Part shown: piece after piece, positions 33,784 through 45,264 of the stretch
Layout: each line of letters begins with the position of its first letter
Position numbering within the stretch: the stretch's first letter is position 1
Assembly (NCBI GenBank): GCA_965206405.1
Contig: CBDBJQ010000006.1
Location: 1,302,001-1,366,000, forward strand
Direction of reading: 5' to 3'
DNA length: 64,000 nucleotides
Source of the DNA: CBDBJQ01 sp965206405
GTDB taxonomy: Bacteria > Pseudomonadota > Alphaproteobacteria > UBA8366
Program-made: the position numbers and the translations under genes
Notes under the pieces: model-generated
Told to the model about the DNA's origin: nothing
Database searches by the model: none
The model's input: the letters and a program-made list of their open reading frames with translations, nothing else

Positions 33784-34587
33784 ATGACGGATACCGGTAT
33801 CGACTGCCTACTCGGGATCATGGAGCGTCTCAGGGATCCGGAATCCGGCTGCCCCTGGGACATTAAGCAGAGCTTCGAGACGATCGCGCCCTACACCATC
33901 GAGGAAGCCTATGAGGTTGCCGATGCGATTGACCGCAAGGATCTCGAGGGGCTTAGCGACGAACTCGGTGATCTTCTCCTGCAGGTGGTGTATCATGCCC
34001 GGATGGCGGAGGAAGCTTCCGCATTCGCCTTCCCCGACGTCGTTGCCAAGATCTGCGACAAGATGGTTCGGAGGCATCCGCACGTGTTCGGAACCGAAGA
34101 AGCCAGTACAGCAGCTCTCCAGATGCAAAACTGGGAGGCCTACAAGGAACACGAGCGCCGACAAGCAGCCGGCGGGAATCCGCTCGGCCTGCTCGATGAC
34201 ATTCCGCTCGCCTTGCCCGCGCTCATGCGGGCCGGCAAGATCGGCAAACGCTCAGCCCGGATCGGCTTCGACTGGACCAGCCCAGACGAAGTGCTAAAAA
34301 AAGTCGACGAGGAGATCGGCGAACTGTGCGACGAAATTGCCGCAGATGCGCCCGACAGGGCCGCTATCGCCGAGGAAATTGGCGATGTTTTGTTCACCGT
34401 GGCCAATCTCGCCCGGCATCTTGGCATTGAGCCCGAAGAAGCCCTGCGCGCCGCGAACGCCAAGTTCTGTCGGCGTTTTGGCCGGATGGAGGCCGCGGGA
34501 AGGCCGCTTGATGAGAAAACCCGGCCCGATCTCGAGGCGCTGTGGAATGATGCCAAGCGCGTCGACAAACAAGCCAGCGACGGATAG
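33784..34587 (+). CDS. mazG: Nucleoside triphosphate pyrophosphohydrolase
   Basis: 267 residues with two MazG domains. The first has MERLRDPESGCPWDIKQSFE, then EEAYEVADAID and DELGDLLLQVVYHARMAEE, the acidic helices that bind Mg; the second lies near 165-240 (KVDEEIGELCDE, EEIGDVLFTVANLARHLG). Hydrolyses NTPs/dNTPs to monophosphates and PPi. In relatives mazG follows hfq and hflX; here it is on the other strand and separated from hfq by a dehydrogenase gene. Confidence 0.95.
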   Translation: MTDTGIDCLLGIMERLRDPESGCPWDIKQSFETIAPYTIEEAYEVADAIDRKDLEGLSDELGDLLLQVVYHARMAEEASAFAFPDVVAKICDKMVRRHPHVFGTEEASTAALQMQNWEAYKEHERRQAAGGNPLGLLDDIPLALPALMRAGKIGKRSARIGFDWTSPDEVLKKVDEEIGELCDEIAADAPDRAAIAEEIGDVLFTVANLARHLGIEPEEALRAANAKFCRRFGRMEAAGRPLDEKTRPDLEALWNDAKRVDKQASDG

Positions 34588-34616
34588 CGGAAGCGTTAAG
34601 AGGGCTTGAGCCGGGC

Positions 34617-35486
34617 TTAATCCTTGGCGAGAAGGTGGATGAGGCTGGACGTGTCCCAGCGGCGCCCTCCCTTCGCCTGCACCAGCGCATAGAACTGGTC
34701 GACCAGGGCCGTGACCGGCAGCCGCGCGCCATTGCGCTCCGCCTCTTCAAGGCAGATCTTGAGATCCTTGCGCATCCAGTCGACGGCAAAGCCGAAATCA
34801 AACTCGCCCTGGCACATGGTCCCGGCCCGGTTCTCCATCTGCCACGAACCGGCAGCGCCCTTGTCAATGGTGCCGATGACCTTGTCCATGTCGAGGCCGG
34901 CCTTGAGACCGAAATTGACACCTTCGGAAAGACCCTGGACCAGCCCGGCAATGCATATCTGGTTGACCATCTTGGTCAACTGTCCGGATCCCGGGCGGCC
35001 AATCAGGGTGGCGGTCCGGGCATAGCACTCGATTACCGGCCGTGCCTTCCTGAAATGAGCGGCGTTGCCACCGCACATTACTGTCAGGACACCGTTTTCC
35101 GCGCCAGCCTGGCCGCCGGAAACCGGCGCGTCGATGAAGCCGATCCCCTTTTTCTTCGCCGCGGCATGAAGCTCGCGCGCGATATCCGCAGAAGCTGTCG
35201 TGTTGTCGACAAGAATGGCGCCCCTCTTCATGCCCCGGAGCGCGCCCTTGCTGCCAAGGATAACTTCCCGAAGATCGTGGTCATTGCCGACGCAGACAAA
35301 CACGAAATCCTGACCACGTGCCGCTTCAGCCGGCGTCCGGGCCGTTTTCCCCTTGTGCCTGCTTGCCCAGCGGCGCGCCTTGGTCGCGGTGCGATTATAC
35401 ACGGTAACGGTATGCCCGCCCCGCTGCAGATGCCCGGCCATCGGAAAGCCCATGACCCCGAGACCGATGAATGCAACTTTCGCCAT
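34617..35486 (-). CDS. NAD(P)-dependent beta-hydroxyacid dehydrogenase (3-hydroxyisobutyrate/tartronate semialdehyde type)
   Basis: 289 residues. Rossmann motif GLGVMGFPMAGHLQRGG near residue 7, substrate motif DAPVSGGQAGAENGVLTVM near 118, catalytic Lys in GSGQLTKMVNQICIAG. C-terminal helical domain normal in length. Family members reduce tartronate semialdehyde or oxidise 3-hydroxyisobutyrate and related acids; which one cannot be told. Converges with mazG and occupies the place where hflX is often found. Confidence 0.9.
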   Translation of the reverse strand: MAKVAFIGLGVMGFPMAGHLQRGGHTVTVYNRTATKARRWASRHKGKTARTPAEAARGQDFVFVCVGNDHDLREVILGSKGALRGMKRGAILVDNTTASADIARELHAAAKKKGIGFIDAPVSGGQAGAENGVLTVMCGGNAAHFRKARPVIECYARTATLIGRPGSGQLTKMVNQICIAGLVQGLSEGVNFGLKAGLDMDKVIGTIDKGAAGSWQMENRAGTMCQGEFDFGFAVDWMRKDLKICLEEAERNGARLPVTALVDQFYALVQAKGGRRWDTSSLIHLLAKD

Positions 35487-35661
35487 GATTTCCTCACCTT
35501 GTGACCGGTTTATCCGGTTCTCTCCCTCAGAGTGCCGACCGGGTTTTCCCAGCTGGTTTCCCGGCCAGCGTTTTCCGGTCGGCCTTATTTCAAACTACCA
35601 ACCCAGCCTGGATTGCATGTACGAGAGCTCTGCCGGGGGCAGGCCCGCGATGTCGAAAATC

Positions 35662-35982
35662 TCAGGCGTCGACGGGCTGCTTGCTGCGGGGAGTCCGTCG
35701 CCTCTCGACTTCAATAAGCGCCTCGTCCAAGCCTTCGATCTCATCGCTCAGATCAATCGGCTTGGCCGGCATAATTGTAGAAATCGCATGCTTGTAGATC
35801 AGCTGTGAATGCGAGTCCCGGTGCAGCAGGACGGAGAAAGCGTCAAACCAGATGATGTCGCCCTGGAGCTTTACACCGTTTACCAAAAAAACTGTCACCG
35901 GAATCCGCGATTTCCGGACATGATTAAGAAACTTGTTCTGCAACGTGCTCTTTGCCGCGCTACTTGATTGCTCAGGCGACAT
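35662..35982 (-). CDS. hfq: RNA chaperone Hfq
   Basis: 106 residues from the ATG at 35982 with a strong GGGGGAGGCGATC site. Sm1 and Sm2 motifs are clear: NKFLNHVRKSRIPVTVFLVN, then DAFSVLLHRDSHSQLIYKHA. The C-terminal tail has an acidic part (DLSDEIEGLDE) and a basic RRRTPRSKQ end. Forms hexamers that pair small RNAs with mRNAs. Third downstream of trkA in the ntr cluster, as in many alphaproteobacteria. Confidence 0.97.
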   Translation of the reverse strand: MSPEQSSSAAKSTLQNKFLNHVRKSRIPVTVFLVNGVKLQGDIIWFDAFSVLLHRDSHSQLIYKHAISTIMPAKPIDLSDEIEGLDEALIEVERRRTPRSKQPVDA

Positions 35983-36135
35983 GATCGCCTCCCCCACATT
36001 ATAATTATTTTTGAGTCGGAAGCCCCTTCCCTAATCGGGTCGGCCGGCATTGTTATCGCTTGAGGAAGTATATGCTGATCACAAGGCCGGGCCATAGTAA
36101 ACCCGGGCACGGGGACAGCCTCTCGGGATAAGAGA

Positions 36136-36993
36136 TCAGGAAGCGTTCGCTGAATAACGGAGATAAGCCTCCAGAAGCCCACAGCTCAGTGTGCCCGGCT
36201 TTCCGTTGGCCACCACCGCATCGTCGATCTGAACAACCGGGGTGACGAAGGAAGTCGCGCTGGTGACGAAAGCCTCGCGGGCCATCTTTGCCTCTTCGAC
36301 AGTAAATTTCTTTTCCCTGTAGGTCAGCCCCTGCTCCTCGGCGATGGCAAGGATTGTCTGGCGCGTAACACCCCGGAGAATTTCATGCCCGGTGGGACGG
36401 GTAAGCAGCTCGCCGGCAGGCGTCACGATCCACGCGTTCGAGGATGTCCCTTCCGAAATATAACCCTCCCGGTCGACCTGCCACGCCTCATAGGCGCCGG
36501 CCTCGAACGCCGTCTGTTTGCCAAGGCAGTTAGGCAGAAGCGATATCGACTTGATGTCGCAGCGCTCCCAGCGAATGTCGGGAATCGTCACCACCTTGAC
36601 TCCGTCATCGAATTTTGGATCGCGGATGATATCGATCGGGCGCGCGGTCATCACCAGCGCCGGTTTTACCGGCACTTGCGGGAACTTATGGTCTCGCCGG
36701 GCTACACCGCGGGTGACTTGGATGTAGATGAGGCCGTTGCGGAGCCTGTTCCGCGCGACCAGTTCCTTAAGCAGCAGGGCAAGAACCCGGCGCGAAACTG
36801 GCCATCCGATCCTGAGTTCGAAAAGCGAGCGATCGAGGCGATCGAGATGAGCCTCTTCATCGACCGGATTCCCGGCGAAGATCGTGACCACCTCATAGAC
36901 ACCGTCGGCGAACTGATAGCCGCGATCCTCGATGTGCACCTGAGCATCGCGATGGGGATACCAGCGTCCGTTAACATAAGCTTGTACCGGCAT
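36136..36993 (-). CDS. Class IV aminotransferase, D-amino-acid transaminase type
   Basis: 285 residues from the ATG at 36993 (AGGAGA site). PLP fold type IV: the catalytic Lys is in RCDIKSISLLPNCLGKQ, the phosphate-binding region is EGTSSNAWIV, and VHIEDRGYQFADGVYEV begins the N-domain. Closest by pattern to D-alanine transaminase, which supplies D-Glu/D-Ala, though branched-chain and aminodeoxychorismate relatives look alike. A gene of this kind between trkA and hfq is recurrent in alphaproteobacteria. Confidence 0.9.
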   Translation of the reverse strand: MPVQAYVNGRWYPHRDAQVHIEDRGYQFADGVYEVVTIFAGNPVDEEAHLDRLDRSLFELRIGWPVSRRVLALLLKELVARNRLRNGLIYIQVTRGVARRDHKFPQVPVKPALVMTARPIDIIRDPKFDDGVKVVTIPDIRWERCDIKSISLLPNCLGKQTAFEAGAYEAWQVDREGYISEGTSSNAWIVTPAGELLTRPTGHEILRGVTRQTILAIAEEQGLTYREKKFTVEEAKMAREAFVTSATSFVTPVVQIDDAVVANGKPGTLSCGLLEAYLRYSANAS

Positions 36994-37027
36994 GTTCTCC
37001 TGCCCTTTCCGCGGCAATACTGCCCGC

Positions 37028-38404
37028 TCAGAAATACTGAACGTCGGCGCCGATCAAGCCCTCGGTCTTCCGCACCGAATCCTTCAGCGCCAGCAACACT
37101 ACCCTGTCCCTCTCGCTGATTAGGCTGTTTGGCCGGGCGACCGTGACGGAATCCTCGTGCAGGATCGCGCCGACAACAACACCTTTCGGAAAATCGATTT
37201 CTCGAACCGTCGAGCCGGCAAGCGAGGAAGTTCCGAGAACATCGAACTCCATGATCTCGGCAGCACCGTCGGCGATCGCGTGCACGGATTCGATCGAGCC
37301 TTTCCTGAGGTGATGGACGATCGTAGAGGCGGTGATAGCTCGCGGATTGACCAGGATATCGATTCCGAGCGTGGCGGCGAGCGGCGAGTAACTGCTCTGG
37401 TTGACCAGCGCGATGGTTCGTCCAACTCCCCGCCTTCTGGCCAACAGGGAGGCAATGATATTGGTTTTTTCGTCGTCCGTTACCGCGACGATCGTGTCGG
37501 TCTCTCCAATGTTGATCTCGTCAAGAATGGCAGCATCGAGCGCATCACCGCGGGTCACGCGCGCATCGAGAAAGCGCTCGGCTATGGCATGCGCCCGGTC
37601 AACGTCGCGCTCGACAATCTCGGCCGACAGCCCGGGCATCTCCTCGATCAGCTCGAGCAGGTTGGATCCGATATTGCCGCCGCCGATGATTGCCACCTTG
37701 CCGGCTGTCTGTTTTTCCTCATAGCCGAAAGCCGCGATCGTCCGGGTCATATCACTGGCCTGCGCCGCCACGTAAACTTGGTCGCCGGCCATCATCTGCT
37801 CCGTGGATGTCGGCGCGATGGTTTTCTCGTCTCGGATAATCGCCATAACCGTGAGCATCAGTTCCGGAAATAGCGCTGTCAGCTGGCGTAGCGGCGTGTT
37901 GATGAGGGGGCAGCTCTCAGTGCAGCGCAGGCCCATGACCGTAATCTTGTCCGTGGCGAGAGCCATCGTCTCGAACGGACCGGATACGCCGAGATTTCTG
38001 GCAATCGCCGCCGCGACCTCCCGCTCGGGTGAGATAATCACATCGATTGGGATATGATCCGCAGTAAACAGTTCGCGTGCGAACTGTTTCTGGTAGGACT
38101 CGGCTCGGACGCGGGCAATCTTGGTTTCGACCTGAAACAGCGAATGGGCGACCTGACAGGCGACAATGTTGATTTCGTCGGAGTGTGTGACTGCGATGAT
38201 CGTGTCGGCATGTTCGATGCCGGCGCTCTCAAGGATCTGTGGATGCGATGCATGACCCCGTATCGCCTGGACATCGAGGGTTTCGTTTATTTTGCCGATC
38301 AGTTCCGCCGACTGATCGATGACCGTGACATCGGCGTCCTGCTCGGACAGGTATTTAGCAATGCTGAAGCCAACCTGCCCCGCTCCGCAGATAATGGCCT
38401 TCAC
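37028..38404 (-). CDS. trkA: Trk system potassium uptake protein TrkA
   Basis: 458 residues with two RCK modules. First NAD-binding GAGQVGFSIAKYLSEQDADV at the N-terminus, then a TrkA_C domain near 145-225; the second KVAIIGGGNIGSNLLELIEE at about 232 and a final TrkA_C domain. Peripheral membrane regulator that gates TrkH/TrkG by nucleotide binding; no trkH lies in the window. Overlaps ntrX by 4 bp (ATGA), so it is co-translated with the ntrYX system. Confidence 0.96.
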   Translation of the reverse strand: MKAIICGAGQVGFSIAKYLSEQDADVTVIDQSAELIGKINETLDVQAIRGHASHPQILESAGIEHADTIIAVTHSDEINIVACQVAHSLFQVETKIARVRAESYQKQFARELFTADHIPIDVIISPEREVAAAIARNLGVSGPFETMALATDKITVMGLRCTESCPLINTPLRQLTALFPELMLTVMAIIRDEKTIAPTSTEQMMAGDQVYVAAQASDMTRTIAAFGYEEKQTAGKVAIIGGGNIGSNLLELIEEMPGLSAEIVERDVDRAHAIAERFLDARVTRGDALDAAILDEINIGETDTIVAVTDDEKTNIIASLLARRRGVGRTIALVNQSSYSPLAATLGIDILVNPRAITASTIVHHLRKGSIESVHAIADGAAEIMEFDVLGTSSLAGSTVREIDFPKGVVVGAILHEDSVTVARPNSLISERDRVVLLALKDSVRKTEGLIGADVQYF

Positions 38405-39912
38405 CGAACCGATTCCTGCATTCGCTTGTTGCGTTGAGGCGGCCCGTTCGCCTGATCCTGTTTCTCCTGATCCTGGTCTTCAGCATTCCCGCTACTTGCA
38501 ACGCTTGCACTGCTTGCACCGTTCGTGCCGGCGAGGCCGAGGGATTTCAGCTTGCGATGCAGAGCCGCCTTATCCATGCCAACGAACCCCGCCGTTTTAC
38601 GGACATTGCCGCCAAAGCGTTCGAGGTGCAGGCTGAGATACTCCTTCTCGAACCTGGCCCGCGCTTCCCGGAGCGTCTCAACCGTGAAGGCGCCCGAGAG
38701 ATTCCGCTCCCGGGTTTCTTCCTGCTCGGTGACCCGGCCGAGCGCCTCGACGGCCTCGTTCTTCGTCACCTTTTCACAATGCCCCGGAGGAACGGCGAGC
38801 AGGATCCGATCGACCACGTTCGACAATTCCCGGACATTCCCCGGCCAGTCATGCCCCTGCAAGGCGATAATCGCCTGCGGTGTGAACGGCCGCAGCTGGC
38901 GGCCTAACTTCATCGCCGAATGCGCCATTATTTCCGCAAGAAGTTCCGGCACATCCTCTCGTCTTTCAACCAATGGCGGGATATTGACAGTGACAACATT
39001 GAGACGGTGAAACAGATCTTCACTAAAGCGTTTCGCCGCAACCTCGTCCTCGAGTGTCCTGGCCGTCGTCGCCAGCACCCGTACGTTGACACTAACCTCG
39101 TCGGCGTCGCTGTCGGCTCCCAGTCGTTGAAATGCGCCCCTGTGCAGCACCCGAGCCAGCCTCCCCTGCACCGCCAGCGGCAGCTCCTCGACCGTGGTCA
39201 AGAGCGCAGTGCTTCCATGCGCTTGCTCGAGCACGCCAGCCTTTCTTGGTGCGCCGTTGACCGGTTCGACGCCAAACAACTCCTGTTCCGCCTCCTTGAG
39301 GCTCATTCCGGCGCAGTTCAGGATGATCAGCCGTTCTGCGCTGCGCCGGGATTTCTCGTGCAGCAGGCGCGCCACCAGGCTTTTACCCACTCCTTTTGGG
39401 CCCGCGATCAGCACCCGGCTCTCTGTCGGTCCTGTCGCATCGATCATCCCGCGGAGCGCCTCGACAGCCAGCGAACTGCCAAACAGGGCGTTGCGGGCAG
39501 CTTCCGAGACTTTCAAGAGGCCAGTGTTCTCCTCGCGCAGCCGGTGCTCCTCGATCGCCCTGGCGACGGTATGCAATAGCACCTCGGATTTGAACGGTTT
39601 GGTCAGGAAGTCGTGCGCACCTGATTTGATCGCCTTAACGGCCATGTCGAGCGTCGCATGCCCGCTGATCATCACGATCTGCTGTTCCGGATTTTCCTTG
39701 AGAATGATGTCGAGCATCTGCAGACCGTCGAGTTCACTATCCTGGAGCCAGATGTCGAGCAGGATCAGGTTCGGCTGGCGTCCGCGAATCGCCGCGAAGG
39801 CCTCGTCACTGTTTACCGCCATGCGGGTTTCGTAGCCCTCGTCTTCGAGGATCCCCGCCACCAAGCTACAGATATCAGCTTCATCGTCGACAATGAGAAT
39901 GTCACGACTCAT
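38401..39912 (-). CDS. ntrX: Response regulator NtrX, with degenerate AAA+ ATPase motifs
   Basis: 503 residues from ATG 39912 (GAAGG site). Receiver domain DILIVDDEADICSLVAGIL with phospho-acceptor Asp in LILLDIWLQDSELDG; AAA+ domain about 145-370; Fis-type helix-turn-helix VRKTAGFVGMDKAALHRKL. Walker A is GPKGVGKSLVARLL. The sigma-54 contact motif GAFTGA is absent (sequence there VEPVNGAPRKAGVLEQ), and the Walker B block reads STALLTTVEELP where NtrC has GTLFLDEIGDMP. It is thus unlikely to act as an ATP-driven sigma-54 activator. Confidence 0.95.
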   Translation of the reverse strand: MSRDILIVDDEADICSLVAGILEDEGYETRMAVNSDEAFAAIRGRQPNLILLDIWLQDSELDGLQMLDIILKENPEQQIVMISGHATLDMAVKAIKSGAHDFLTKPFKSEVLLHTVARAIEEHRLREENTGLLKVSEAARNALFGSSLAVEALRGMIDATGPTESRVLIAGPKGVGKSLVARLLHEKSRRSAERLIILNCAGMSLKEAEQELFGVEPVNGAPRKAGVLEQAHGSTALLTTVEELPLAVQGRLARVLHRGAFQRLGADSDADEVSVNVRVLATTARTLEDEVAAKRFSEDLFHRLNVVTVNIPPLVERREDVPELLAEIMAHSAMKLGRQLRPFTPQAIIALQGHDWPGNVRELSNVVDRILLAVPPGHCEKVTKNEAVEALGRVTEQEETRERNLSGAFTVETLREARARFEKEYLSLHLERFGGNVRKTAGFVGMDKAALHRKLKSLGLAGTNGASSASVASSGNAEDQDQEKQDQANGPPQRNKRMQESVR

Positions 39913-42338
39913 GGACAACCTTCACATTCTCGCCAAGCGGAGTCTCTCCGGCATCTTCGGCAGAAGAAACCTCTGTTACTGCGTTATCCATGGCGCTTCT
40001 CGGCCCGTCAATCGGGAAGATCATCTTGGCCACAGCGCCGCCCCCCGGCGCATCGCTTATGACCAACCGACCGCTGTGGTCATCCATGATTTTCTTCACC
40101 ATCGCCAGACCCAGCCCCGTACCGGCGGCCCTGGTCGTGTAATAGGGCTGGGTCAGGGCGTTGCGCTGACCGAGCGGGAAACCCTTTCCATTGTCCTCAA
40201 TCGTGATCATTATTGAGTTCGCGTTGCTCGTCAGAAAAACGGTGATGCGCCCCTGGACACCACCCGAATCCGGTCGTTCCTCAATCGCCTCGATGGCGTT
40301 CTTCAGGAGGTTGATCAGCGCCTGGCGCACCTGCCGACGATCACAGCGGATTGTGACGGGTTCCTCGTCCATCTCAACAGTGAATTCGATCTCCGGGTGG
40401 CTGTTGCGATGGAGGAAGGCAGCTTCGCGGCACAAAGCCCCTACATCCTCCTCCGCACGCATGACCGGCCCAGGCTGGCGGGCGAAATGCGAGAACTCGT
40501 CGACCATACGTCCGATGTCTTCCACCTGGTGGATGATGGTGTTGGTGCACGTCAGGAAGGTTTCCCGATCGTCCTTGATCTCACTTTCGTATTTTCTCTG
40601 CAGGCGTTCCGCCGACAGTAGAATCGGGGTTAGCGGATTCTTGATTTCGTGAGCAATTCGGCGGGCTATGTCGGACCAGGCGGCCAGTCGTTGTGCACTC
40701 AGAAGGTCGGTGACGTCGTCATAAGTGACCACATACCCGCTGACGACCGTACCCCCCTGCCCGCCGGTAGACGCGCCGCCGCGTTCCGTCGCCACCCTGA
40801 CCTGCAGAGTACGCATCTCCATGTCGCGGCTAAAGATAATTTCTCCAATCGTGGTCGCGCTTCCGTATGACGACCGGGCTTTTTCGAGGATGGGCTGTAT
40901 TTCCGGCACCACTTCGTCAAGCGGCCGTCCGATCGATTCATCCAGGTTTATTCCCAGAAGTTCTGAGGCGCGGCGGTTGGGCAGGTTGATCCGCCTGGCG
41001 CTGTCGAGGCCGATCACACCCGCCGAGACGCCCGAGAGAATCGTCTCGGTAAATCGCCGACGTTGATCGAGCTGATCGTTTGCATCTATCAACTCCTTCT
41101 GGCTCGCCTCGAGAGCGCTGAACATGTCGTTCGATGCCTGTATGAGCGGGCTGATCTCGTCAGCTGTGGTTTCGATGGCTCGTGTCTCGAGGTTTCCAGT
41201 GTGACGGATGTTATCGAGCGTGGAAATGAGATCCCGAATCGGCCGTGAAATCTGCCGCGCAAAGATCAATCCGGCCCATATCGCCGCCAATAGTAGGAGA
41301 ATGCCGATGATGGCGAAGATCAGGACGAAGCTCAGTTGGAGATCCGCGCGCTTTAATTCAAGTTGTTCAAATTCGGCAACGGCGTTCTCAGTCCGCTGCA
41401 TATGCCCAAGCACGATTGGGTCGACGAGGCGGCCAACATAAAGAAAAGCGTTGGGAAAATCGCTTAACCGCAAAAGCGCGCGGATCCGGTCATCATTCTT
41501 GCTTGTCAACGTCGCTATCTCGCCTGCCCTGGCCGCGGTCATGGCGTCCGGTGAAATTCGCTCGGATTCAAGAAAATAGCTGAGGCCGGCGCGGGCGAGA
41601 ATGTTGCCCGTTTTATCCTCGAAGATAATCGCTTCGGTGAGTTCGCGCACGGTCGCCTGGATATTGAGAGCCTCGTGGAGCTTGCGCTGGTTGGACTGAA
41701 GGATTGCGGCATCTCGGTTCAGGTCACTGGCCATGGCCGTTGCATCGAGGCGGATGTTGTTCTTGTGCTCGTTGAGATAAATCTCGGCTGCCGAGCGGGA
41801 TTCGTTCAGGGCGATCCGGACCCGGTCGCTGAACCATGCTTCGACACCGAAATTGAAAAACAGGACGCTAATCGTGCTGAGCAGGAGTGCCGGCAGTATG
41901 GCCAGCAAGCTGAAGATTGCGACCAGCTTGATGTGGAGTTGCGATCCGGCCGACCCTTGCCGGCGCTCAATCCAGACTGCGATGACGCCGCGGGCGATTA
42001 GGAACACCAGCAACAGCAACAGGCCGATGTCGAGATAGAGGGCCAGCAGCAGGAGATTCGGGTTGTCGCCGAACGGCGCGATACCCGTCAATTCCGCATA
42101 GGTGATCAGGCCCAACACCAACGCCGCCGCCGCAAGGGATACGGCGAGCCTGCGCTGCATACTCCGGTCGACAGCTAGATTATAGATCGTGCTGAGGGCG
42201 GCCCTGCCCGGGATTGCGTTGCCGACTCCTTCGTCATCGTGCCGATTGTCATCGCGCTTGCCGATTGCCGGATTCCTCGACTGTCCCGGACGCATCAGCA
42301 GGCGCATCAGCAGGTGCACCGATTTTTTATTTTCTCTG

Positions 42339-43851
<1,513 letters not shown>

Positions 43852-43862
<11 letters not shown>

Positions 43863-45039
43863 AGGCCCTGTCTTTGTCAGCTGGCTCGGTATCTTCATCT
43901 TCTGTCCCAGCACTTTCGGTTTCAGCCGGCATAGCCTGCATTATCGGCAGCATCACCTCGAATGCGGTTATGCCGCCCTCGCTGCGCAAATCAATCGTGC
44001 CGCCATGATCCCGGACCAGCTTGGCAACCAGCGCGAGACCGAGGCCAGTGCCGCCCGGTTTCATCGTAACGAAAGGATCAAATACCTGCCGCCGCAGGGT
44101 CGCGTCGATACCGACACCGTTATCCTCGACGGTAACCGACAGCGGCAGCGCCATGTGGGTACCAACCGTCGGCATAGCAAGACGCATGCCATGCCGGAAG
44201 GCGGTGGTGATTCGGACCTGCCCGCCGGTTTCAGCCACAGCCTCGCAGGCATTCTTCGCTAGATTTAGGAACAGCTGGATAAGCCTGTCCTCCTCGCCGA
44301 GCAGGGGCGGCAGAGATGGGTCGTAATTTGTGATGATCTCGGTATTCTTGCCGAAACCGTTCTTCGCCACCATCACCACCCTGTCGAGAACCCGGTGGAT
44401 GTTTACTTCGGTGCGATTCAGTTCTGGCAGATCTGAGAAAACATCGAAGCGGTCGACCAGGCCGAAGATTCGGTCCGTCTCGTCGATAATGAGGCCCGTG
44501 AGATCGCGGTCCTCCGGCGCCAGGTTCTGCTCGAGAAGCTGGGCTGCACCGCGAACGCCGGAGAGCGGGTTTTTCACCTCATGGGCAAATACCGAGGCCA
44601 TGCTCGCGAGAGGAAGTGCCGTGTTGCGCACGGAAACCAGGTTTCCCAACTTCTCGGCGGCAGTGTTCTCCTGCAAAGTCATCACCACCGCGCCGGAATC
44701 CCCGCCCAGGGGCGAACAACCGACGCTGATTTCAATCCCTGCGATGCGGGGTGTCGAGAGCAGGATGCCGTGTTCTTTGACGACTCCGTTGAGCCGGCGG
44801 GCCTTTTGCACAAGGGCGATGATGGGGCTGTCATAGGAAAAAACTGCCGTCATCTCACCGTCCAGCAAGGTTGCCGCACTGACGCCGAGCAGACCTTCGG
44901 CTGCCGGATTGGCATAGGCGATGGCGTTGCTTTCCCCGACGACGAGCACGGGCACTGCCAGCGCCGAGAGTACGCTCTCAAACCGTCCGAAACCTGTCGG
45001 CGTTCCGGAGCATTCCATTGTCATGTGCTCCTGGGTCAT
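43852..45039 (-). CDS. ntrB: Nitrogen regulation sensor kinase NtrB (GlnL)
   Basis: 395-residue soluble kinase. N-terminal PAS domain about 20-130 (FESVLSALAVPVLVVGESN), HisKA His in ASVFAHEVKNPLSGVRGA, N box LFLNLAKNACEAVAE, G boxes DNGVGID and GGTGLGLALVAKLV. In relatives it binds PII (GlnB) and switches between kinase and phosphatase. First gene of the leftward ntrBC-ntrYX-trkA run; in many relatives dusB precedes it, here there is only a noncoding divergent region facing ispDF. Confidence 0.95.
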
Positions 45040-45264
45040 GCACTCTGAGGCTCAGCACGTCGTCGCCCATATCCCGGCAGGCCCATGCCTTGCACGCCGC
45101 ACCCTGCGGCCCACATCCTGTGAATCGACCGAGTCAATGTGCGATTATGCGCCCGATAATACGGCAAAGGAAGAAAACCTGCTAATTTTCTGGCTGATTT
45201 TTCTTATTTGCACGAAATTTATACACTTCCTGCCCGCCGCAGAAGTGACAGACGCCAACACAGG
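45040..45264. promoter_or_regulatory. Divergent intergenic region ntrB / ispDF
   Basis: 225 bp, notably AT-rich around 45165-45235, separating two divergent operons and so expected to contain both promoters. No clear -35/-10 pair, PII/NtrC site or riboswitch could be picked out with confidence. Confidence 0.4.
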
